Part shown: piece by piece, positions 58,814-64,000 of the stretch
How positions within the stretch are numbered: the stretch's first letter is position 1
Layout: each line of letters opens with the position of its first letter
Assembly (NCBI GenBank): GCA_016234735.1
Contig: JACRAN010000117.1
Location: forward strand, 1-64,000
Direction of reading: 5' to 3'
Source of the DNA: Bacteroidota bacterium
GTDB taxonomy: Bacteria > Bacteroidota > Bacteroidia > Chitinophagales > Saprospiraceae
DNA: 64,000 nucleotides
Program-made: the position numbers and the translations under genes
Notes under the pieces: model-generated
The model's database searches: none
Told to the model about the DNA's origin: nothing
Seen by the model: only the letters and a program-made list of their open reading frames with translations

Positions 58814-61411
58814 TCATCTCCCACCTTCAAGGCCATCATCGGTTTTTTTCTTGCCCGATGTGTCCCGTTTCACTGCACCGCCTGTGCCGAACGGGTCTTC
58901 GTAAAAATCGTCGCCGCCTGCCGGGGTATCGATGCCACCGTCATCACCGCCGGAGCCTTCGTCGTCAGAGCCTCGGTTGTCGTAATCACTGCAATCGAGT
59001 CCGATGCTCAGGTCGCCGCCGGGGCGCACGAAGCGGGCCTTGGCATCGTAGCCCGTGGCGTTCGGGTCGGCTTCCAGGCGGAGCAACAGTTCCTTACAGA
59101 ACGGTTTTGCCATCCTGCTGCCCTGCCCCTCGGCTATCGAAAGGAAACGGATCCAACGGTCTTCGCCCCCCACCCACGTGCCCACCACGAGGCTGGGCGT
59201 CACGCCCATGAACCAGCCGTCCACGTAGTCGTTGGTGGTCCCGGTTTTGCCGCCGATTTCGCTTTTCAGGCCCATGCCGCCGCTGGCGTATTTCAGCATG
59301 TCTATCATCACGTAGTTCGGTTCTTCCTCCAGCGCCTGGTTGTCCTGCTCTTCCTGCGAGTAAATCGTGCGGCCATTTTTATCTTCGATGCGGGTGATGT
59401 AGATGGGTTTGCTGTGGTAGCCGTTGTTGGCAAAAGTCGTGTAGGCCCCTGTCATGTCCATCACCGTCATGTCGGCTGCACCGAGGCAGATGGAGGGTTG
59501 CCGGGGTATTTTTTTGATGTCAACACCCATGTTGTCGAGCAATTCGATGACCGGCTCCGTGCTGCCCAATTGCTGCATGAGGAAGACCGAGACCGAGTTG
59601 ATGGACTTCTGAAGTGCCGTGCGGAGCCGCAGCCGACGGTAGCTGTACTTGCCATCGGAGTTCTGCGGGGTCCAATCTTTGATGAGCTTGAAATTCCCGG
59701 TTCCTGCAAAAATGGTGCGGGGCATATCCTCGACCTCCATGCAGGGCGACACGCCTTGCTGCGCAATGGCCGTGGCATAGATGAACGGCTTGAAGGTGGA
59801 GCCTACCTGCCGGTTGGCGCTCGTGTGGTTGAAGGCAAAATACTTGTGGTTGATGCCGCCGACCCATGCCTTCACGTGGCCTGTTTTCGGGTCGATGGCC
59901 AACGAGCCGATTTGCAGGAACATGTGGTGGTACTTCAACGAATCGAGCGGCGACATGGTGGTGTCTTTTTCCATTCTTTCGTTGTAGTCGAACACCACCA
60001 TCTTTATTTTTTTGTTGAACTCCCGCTCCACGTTTTTCTGAAATGCCTGCCAATCTTTTTTGAGTTCGTTCCACTTTTCCGATTGCATCGCCTTCCGCTG
60101 CGGGCCGCTCAAATCCCGATAGCTATCGGGATTGCCTTTCAGCATTTTTTCGATGGCGGGGTCGCCGAGGCGCAGCCCGTCCACGTCGTTTTCGAGTTCT
60201 GCTTCCAGCGAGCCGATGGCATGGTCGCGCATGGCAATGTAGCGCTCGGAATAGCGCACGAGTTGCGCCAGTTTGCGTTTGCGGTAGGTCAGTTCGCCCT
60301 CCGTGGTCTTGGCATCTTTGTAGTCCCACGGGGATTTTTTCATGCGTTTGTTCCACAAATCCCAGAAGCGGGCCTGCACTTTTTTCATGTGGACGACCAT
60401 CGCCTCCTCTGCATGTTTCTGGATGACAGGGTCGATGGTCGTGTAAATTTTCAGGCCGTCCCGCCAGATGTTGTACGGGGAGCCGTCGGGTTTCTTGCGG
60501 GCATCTTCGCCGATGAGAATTTCGTGCATCAATTCATCCGCCAACTCGGAGCGGAAGTACTGCGCCAAACCTTGCGTGTGGGTCTTCCTTCGGAATTTGG
60601 TGAGGTCAACGGGCAGCATTTTCAACGAATCGTACTGCCCCCGGCTGATGATGTCGTTTCTTCGCATCTGGTCGAGCACCACCGAACGGCGGCGCGTGGC
60701 GATTTCCAACTTGCGTTTCGGATTGAAAAGCGAGGGGTTTTTCAACATACCCACCAGCATCGCCGCTTCCTGGATGTTGAGCGAATCCTGGCTTTTGGCA
60801 AAATAAGTCTCCGATGCTGATTTAATGCCGTAGCTGTCGTAGAGGAAATCGAATTTGTTGAGGTACATCGTCATGATTTCCTCCTTCGTGTACTTGCGCT
60901 CGAGGCGCACGGCAATGATCCATTCCTTCAATTTTTGAGGTATCCGCTGAAGGAGGTTGTCCGCTTTTCGGCCGGTGAACAGCAGCTTGGCCAACTGCTG
61001 TGTGATGGTGCTGGCACCGCCGCTGCTCTTGTCGCCGAGCAAAAAGGTTTTGACAATGGACCGGCCCAGCGCCCGGAAATCGATGCCGGAATGCTTGTAG
61101 AACCGCTCGTCCTCGGTAGCCACCAGCGCCTGTTCCACAAACGGCGACAGTTCGCTGAAATCCACCGGCACCCTGTTTTCGATAAAAAAAAGGCCCAGCA
61201 CGGAGCCATCGGCGGCAATGACTTCCGAAGCCAGTTCACTTTTCGGGTTTTCCAGCTCCTCCGTATCGGGCAGGTCGGAGAAAGAAAGGACGATGAGCGA
61301 AAAAATAAGGCCCCCAATGCCCAAAACAACCAGCCGCCACATCCATCGGATGATGCGGTGGTACAGCGGCAGCCTCATTTCACGAAGTCGTTGCGGGGTG
61401 ATGTTGGACAT
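58814..61411 (-). CDS. Penicillin-binding protein 1A, bifunctional glycosyltransferase/transpeptidase
   Basis: Protein of 865 residues that polymerises and cross-links peptidoglycan. A cytoplasmic tail and one membrane helix (about 25-46) precede the GT51 domain (about 65-240) with catalytic EDERFYKHSGID and GGASTITQQLAK. The transpeptidase domain carries STFKPF (nucleophile Ser), SINS and KTGTTNDYVDGWF. Its C-terminus is a long acidic/glycine tail (DEGSGGDDGGIDTP). A palindromic repeat, CCCGATAGCTATCGGG, is embedded in frame (residues GNPDSYRDLSG) at 60112-60133. The gene is followed by an AT-rich intergenic region with the composite repeat. Confidence 0.95.
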   Translation of the reverse strand: MSNITPQRLREMRLPLYHRIIRWMWRLVVLGIGGLIFSLIVLSFSDLPDTEELENPKSELASEVIAADGSVLGLFFIENRVPVDFSELSPFVEQALVATEDERFYKHSGIDFRALGRSIVKTFLLGDKSSGGASTITQQLAKLLFTGRKADNLLQRIPQKLKEWIIAVRLERKYTKEEIMTMYLNKFDFLYDSYGIKSASETYFAKSQDSLNIQEAAMLVGMLKNPSLFNPKRKLEIATRRRSVVLDQMRRNDIISRGQYDSLKMLPVDLTKFRRKTHTQGLAQYFRSELADELMHEILIGEDARKKPDGSPYNIWRDGLKIYTTIDPVIQKHAEEAMVVHMKKVQARFWDLWNKRMKKSPWDYKDAKTTEGELTYRKRKLAQLVRYSERYIAMRDHAIGSLEAELENDVDGLRLGDPAIEKMLKGNPDSYRDLSGPQRKAMQSEKWNELKKDWQAFQKNVEREFNKKIKMVVFDYNERMEKDTTMSPLDSLKYHHMFLQIGSLAIDPKTGHVKAWVGGINHKYFAFNHTSANRQVGSTFKPFIYATAIAQQGVSPCMEVEDMPRTIFAGTGNFKLIKDWTPQNSDGKYSYRRLRLRTALQKSINSVSVFLMQQLGSTEPVIELLDNMGVDIKKIPRQPSICLGAADMTVMDMTGAYTTFANNGYHSKPIYITRIEDKNGRTIYSQEEQDNQALEEEPNYVMIDMLKYASGGMGLKSEIGGKTGTTNDYVDGWFMGVTPSLVVGTWVGGEDRWIRFLSIAEGQGSRMAKPFCKELLLRLEADPNATGYDAKARFVRPGGDLSIGLDCSDYDNRGSDDEGSGGDDGGIDTPAGGDDFYEDPFGTGGAVKRDTSGKKKTDDGLEGGR
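60112..60133. repeat. CCCGATAGCTATCGGG palindrome inside PBP1A
   Basis: A perfect 22-bp palindrome with the same 16-bp core as the intergenic repeat at 50988-51007. It is read in frame as part of GNPDSYRDL. It may be a repeat inserted in coding sequence. Confidence 0.7.
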
Positions 61412-61730
61412 CGGTTGTTTTACGTGGCGAATGGGTGTTTTGAGTGGCTGCGTTTGGGTTCAAGATTTATTTTGACGGCTTCCCGACCCAGACTCAGCAG
61501 TCTCAAAACAAAATTACAAGGCGGCAAAACTACGAAAGGAAGTTGGGAGTTTGCAGGGTTTGATACAGCCGCATTTGTTAAAAATGCCATCGCAGACTCC
61601 CTGAACCAGCAGCGAAAAACATCGGCCTGAAAAAAAACAGCCCGCCGCCTTCCCGTCAACCGGGGCAAAAAACCAATGGTCGGGGAAAGTGGCGGGCAGG
61701 AGGTAAGTTTTTGAAAACCAGCGATTTACG
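61412..61730. other. Intergenic region between PBP1A and the GMC subunit 3 gene
   Basis: About 319 bp. The only clear element is a minus-strand terminator at 61630-61697. No gene with a convincing frame was seen. Confidence 0.5.
61630..61697 (-). terminator. Terminator after the GMC subunit 3 gene
   Basis: GCCCGCC (61640-61646) pairs with GGCGGGC (61691-61697), and TTCCC (61650-61654) with GGGAA (61683-61687). On the minus strand the hairpin is followed by eight T. It lies 34 bp after the stop of the gene at 61731. Confidence 0.75.
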
Positions 61731-62303
61731 TCAGGTGGCCCATGCAGCGCCAACCTCAGCATACGGGATGCAACCTTTGTAGTCGCCCGGCACGGGGTCG
61801 TATTTCAGGAACTCCGTGGCACCCACCTCCGAGGTGCAGAAGCCGAGAACCGTCAGTTCCTTCATCGTGCGGAAGAAATGTGGCGGCTCGTCCTTGCCCC
61901 GGTTCGGGTCATAAGCCTCGGCATCGTATTTTTTCAGCAGGTCGTCCTGCTGCTCCGGCGTCAGGGCCACGAACGATTTGCCGTGGGCGGCCTTCGCATC
62001 GGCTTCCACTTTTTTCAAGCCCTCCCGGAAGGCAGTTTTTTCTTTTTCCTGGTAAAATCCGTCCATCATCGAGTCGATGAAAGTAGGTACGCCCGCATCT
62101 TTTGCACCCGGTGTGTTGGTGCGCGGGATGATGCGCTCGGCAATGGCTTCCACGAGGCCGCCCTCTTCCGAGGTGAAATATTTGGGTGCCCAGTCGATTT
62201 TGGGTTCGGCCTTGCAGCCGCTCATCACCCCGGAAATGGCGCTGGCGGAAATCACCCCGCCCAGCAGGATGGAGGCTCTTTTTATGGCTTCTCTCCTATT
62301 CAT
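61731..62303 (-). CDS. Gluconate 2-dehydrogenase subunit 3 family protein
   Basis: Protein of 190 residues with a twin-arginine signal (NRREAIKRASILLGG) and a Cys-containing segment after it (GVMSGCK). The mature helical domain has EGGLVEAIAERIIPRTNTPGAKDAGVPTFID and EFLKYDPVPGDYKGC, the hallmark of the small subunit of membrane-bound GMC dehydrogenases. The small subunit guides folding and Tat export of the FAD-bearing subunit. The large subunit gene lies upstream on the same strand, beyond an inserted four-helix-bundle gene. The sugar or alcohol substrate is unknown. Confidence 0.88.
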   Translation of the reverse strand: MNRREAIKRASILLGGVISASAISGVMSGCKAEPKIDWAPKYFTSEEGGLVEAIAERIIPRTNTPGAKDAGVPTFIDSMMDGFYQEKEKTAFREGLKKVEADAKAAHGKSFVALTPEQQDDLLKKYDAEAYDPNRGKDEPPHFFRTMKELTVLGFCTSEVGATEFLKYDPVPGDYKGCIPYAEVGAAWAT

Positions 62304-62337
62304 TGTTGATTTGTTTATGTGGTGATTTGTTTATGCG
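62304..62337. repeat. Word-repeat arm, left of the four-helix-bundle gene
   Basis: TGTTGATTTGTTTATGTGG and TGATTTGTTTATGC words. The complementary words ATAAACAAAT lie 490 bp away at 62830-62862, on the other side of the four-helix-bundle gene. It also shares its word with 19780-19847. Confidence 0.75.
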
Positions 62338-62338
62338 G

Positions 62339-62371
62339 CTTGATGATATTGATGGGTTTTGCATCATCAAG
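62339..62371. other. Short hairpin between word-repeat arm and four-helix-bundle gene
   Basis: CTTGATGAT (62339-62347) pairs perfectly with ATCATCAAG (62363-62371). The loop is 15 nt. It lies just after the left arm and 33 bp after the stop (minus strand) of the four-helix-bundle gene. Confidence 0.6.
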
Positions 62372-62403
62372 CAGGCACTAAGCAATTCATCAAAATGAAA
62401 AAG

Positions 62404-62772
62404 TCAGATGTCTTTTTTGAGTTGTGCTTCACGCAATTTGTTCAACTTATTCCCGATTTCATCTATCAATGGACGTTGGCCATCAACTTCTCGCTCAGAA
62501 ATATATCCAAGGTCAACCGCTACGATGAGGTGGTTCAGCACCTCCATCAAACTCCCAAATGACATTTCGGTGTATCGGGCCTGCTCCTTGCCGGAAATTC
62601 GCCCACTGCCTTCGGCCAAATTGGAAGTTATTGAAGTACTCGCCCGTCTTATCTGCTGTACCAGGGCAAATCTTTCGTCAACAGGAAACTGGCTCGTTAT
62701 CCGATAGGTTTCCTTGACAAATTGGCGGCCTTTTTCCCAAACATCCAGTTTTTCAAATGAATATTTCTTCAT
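62404..62772 (-). CDS. Four-helix-bundle protein (S23/IVS type)
   Basis: About 122 residues from ATG 62772 (MKKYSFEKLDVWEKGRQFV). It has the typical four-helix S23 layout: LDVWEKGRQFVKETYRITSQFP, then DERFALVQQIRRASTSITSNLAEGSGR, KEQARYTEMSFGSLMEVLNHL and a last helix. The group includes proteins encoded in 23S rRNA intervening sequences and the Avd accessory proteins of diversity-generating retroelements, and is expected to form pentameric rings with basic surfaces that bind nucleic acid. Here the gene is not in an rRNA. It lies between the two subunit genes of a GMC dehydrogenase and is flanked on both sides by complementary word repeats. Confidence 0.9.
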   Translation of the reverse strand: MKKYSFEKLDVWEKGRQFVKETYRITSQFPVDERFALVQQIRRASTSITSNLAEGSGRISGKEQARYTEMSFGSLMEVLNHLIVAVDLGYISEREVDGQRPLIDEIGNKLNKLREAQLKKDI

Positions 62773-62829
62773 AAGCCTTCCAATTGACTTGGTTTCCTGC
62801 CAAATTGATATTCCAGACAGGTTTTCTGT

Positions 62830-62862
62830 CAAATAAACAAATAATCAAATCAGCAAATAAAC
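62830..62862. repeat. Word-repeat arm, right of the four-helix-bundle gene
   Basis: CAAATAAACAAATAATCAAA and CAGCAAATAAAC words complementary to the arm at 62304-62337. It lies 6 bp from the stop codon of the GMC oxidoreductase gene. Confidence 0.75.
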
Positions 62863-62867
62863 ACTAC

Positions 62868-64000
62868 TCAAAGATTTCCTTTCTTCAATTCCTTCACGGC
62901 ATAGTCACAAGCACGTGCCGTCAGCGCCATGTAGGTCAGCGACGGGTTCACGCAGGCAGCGGAAGTCATGCAGGCACCGTCCGTCATGAAAACGTTCGGC
63001 ACTTCGTGTACCTGGTTCCACTTGTTCAGCACCGAAGTTTTCGGGTCACGACCCATGCGGGCGGTGCCCATTTCGTGGATGCCGAGGCCGGGGGCGTAGT
63101 TGCGGTCGAAGGATTTTACATCCTTCAACCCGGCGGCTTCGAGCATTTCGACGGCAGCAGTGGCCATGTCCTTGCGCATGGCCAACTCGTTCTCCCGGAT
63201 TTGCACGTCCATCGTGAGCGTCGGCAGTCCCCATTTGTCCAGCACCTCCTTGTTGAGCGTGATGCGGTTGTCGGGGTGCGGCAGTATTTCACCGAAAGCA
63301 TTGATGCCTACCCGCCACTGGCCAGGTTCGTGCATTTGCTCTTTCATCTTCTCTCCGAAGCCCATCTCGGCAATGAGCCGCTGCCAACCTTCGCGGCTGG
63401 CCCCGCCCTGGTAGCCGTAGCCCCGCAGGAAATCTTTTTGCTTCGTTTTTGCGTCCAGGTTGCGGTAGCGGGGGATGTAGATGCCGTTGGCGCGCCTGCC
63501 GGAGTAGTAGCGGTCGGCAAAATCTTCCGATTTGCCGGAGGCACCTGCCTGGAAGTGGTGGTCCATCACGTTGCGGCCAAGCTGGTCGCTGCTGTTGCCG
63601 AGGCCGTTGGGAAAACGGTCGGTGGCGCTGTTCATCAGCACCCAGGTCGAGTTGAAGGCAGAGGCGTTGAGGAAAATGATTTTCGCATAAAATTCCATCT
63701 CCTGCTTCGTTTCGGCATCAAGGATTTTCACGCCTTTGGCCTTGCCGGTTTTCTCGTCGTAGATGATGGAATGCACGATGGAGTTGGGGCGCAGCGTCAT
63801 GTTGCCGGTGCGCTCCGCAGCGATGAGCGTGGCACCGTTGCTGCTGAAATACGCACCGTACGGGCAGCCCCTCATGCAAAGGTTGCGCATCTGGCACTTG
63901 CCCCGGCCCAGTGCTTTTTGCACTTCGGTCGGCTGGGTGATATGCGCCGTGCGCCCCATCGTGACTTTCCTTTCGGAAAATTTCGACTCGATTTTGCCCT
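62868..64000 (-). CDS. GMC-type oxidoreductase, large subunit of a gluconate 2-dehydrogenase-like complex (5' end outside window)
   Basis: At least 377 residues of the C-terminal part, the start lying beyond the window edge. The reading continues in frame to position 64000 (upstream codons IESKFSERKVTMGRTAHIT), so the ATG at 63959 is not the start. Markers are KCQMRNLCMRGCPYGAYFS with a Cys cluster, the FAD-associated SAFNSTWVLMNS, and the GMC C-terminal motif HEMGTARMGRDPKTS followed by FMTDGACMTSAACVNPSLTYMAL. With the subunit 3 gene it forms a periplasmic dehydrogenase for sugars or alcohols; the substrate is unknown. Confidence 0.9.
   Translation of the reverse strand, partial: GKIESKFSERKVTMGRTAHITQPTEVQKALGRGKCQMRNLCMRGCPYGAYFSSNGATLIAAERTGNMTLRPNSIVHSIIYDEKTGKAKGVKILDAETKQEMEFYAKIIFLNASAFNSTWVLMNSATDRFPNGLGNSSDQLGRNVMDHHFQAGASGKSEDFADRYYSGRRANGIYIPRYRNLDAKTKQKDFLRGYGYQGGASREGWQRLIAEMGFGEKMKEQMHEPGQWRVGINAFGEILPHPDNRITLNKEVLDKWGLPTLTMDVQIRENELAMRKDMATAAVEMLEAAGLKDVKSFDRNYAPGLGIHEMGTARMGRDPKTSVLNKWNQVHEVPNVFMTDGACMTSAACVNPSLTYMALTARACDYAVKELKKGNL

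Noticed and set aside
58700-60820. 706-codon open frame antisense to PBP1A
   Set aside because: PBP1A on the minus strand has all catalytic motifs. The antisense product is rich in Val, Phe, His and Arg without domain structure, a typical shadow of a GC-biased gene.

Overview
The window reads as a chromosomal segment of a Bacteroidota bacterium, most plausibly a Saprospiria-like member (inference). Supporting signs are a TonB-dependent receptor paired with a DUF4249 lipoprotein, DUF4783 and single-domain RibA proteins typical of the phylum, candidate promoters of the form TTTG-N19-TAnnTTTG, and solitary Uma2 and four-helix-bundle genes. Base composition is moderately GC-rich over most of the window. 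Most of the content is core housekeeping on both strands. No rRNA, tRNA, CRISPR array, prophage or intact insertion sequence was seen.

Layout. 0-4.8 kb: peptide deformylase, RuvX, a lipoprotein M1 aminopeptidase and an AT-rich orphan gene. 5-8.3 kb: DUF4249 lipoprotein plus TonB receptor. 8.5-16.2 kb: MsbA-like ABC exporter, membrane pyrophosphatase, HemW, CinA, BirA. 16.3-23.7 kb: RsfS, FtsH, a LOG-family protein, a small membrane protein, and a thiol-disulfide cluster (a stand-alone DsbD-alpha protein, then DsbD with two more such domains). 23.7-32.6 kb: RecX, TPR protein, rhomboid protease, O-antigen ligase-like protein, PheS, Uma2, GatA-like amidase, LysM lytic transglycosylase. 32.7-40 kb: Gfo/Idh/MocA oxidoreductase, ApbE and the complete thrA-thrB-thrC operon. 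40-48.3 kb: hypothetical lipoprotein, GpmI, DUF4783 protein, alkaline phosphatase, DprA, SH3 protein, OmpR-type regulator, RibA, exonuclease III. 48.4-49.2 kb is a scar holding a decapitated phytanoyl-CoA dioxygenase, the tail of an IS3-family OrfA and the tail of an AAA ATPase. 49.2-64 kb: LolA, outer-membrane protein, DUF6498-like protein, GNAT, CNNM/CorC-type protein, Rieske oxygenase, GcvT, HEAT-cyclophilin lipoprotein, PBP1A, and a GMC dehydrogenase pair split by a four-helix-bundle gene and cut by the window end.

The most unusual signal is between the genes. About twenty short elements consist of a 7-12 bp word repeated with variation. In most of them the same word returns in reverse complement 0-100 nt away, giving a long imperfect hairpin. 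Different loci use different words, for example GGCGTTTTGG, ATTGTTTCAT, GATTTACGATTG, GGTTGATAA, AAGGATTGGGG, GTGAGAGGTGAG and GATTGTTGATTG. They abut or overlap stop codons, so several proteins end in residues written by the word (BirA, RecX, GNAT, the DUF6498-like protein, Rieske oxygenase). Two lie inside coding sequence (HemW and the DUF4249 signal peptide). One pair of arms brackets a complete four-helix-bundle gene inserted in the GMC operon. I do not recognise this as a described repeat class.

Other notable items are two parS-like palindromes in and just after thrC, a perfect 46-bp inverted repeat before the Rieske gene, a three-copy composite repeat carrying the palindrome CCCGATAGCTATCGGG, and a fourth copy of that palindrome in frame inside PBP1A.
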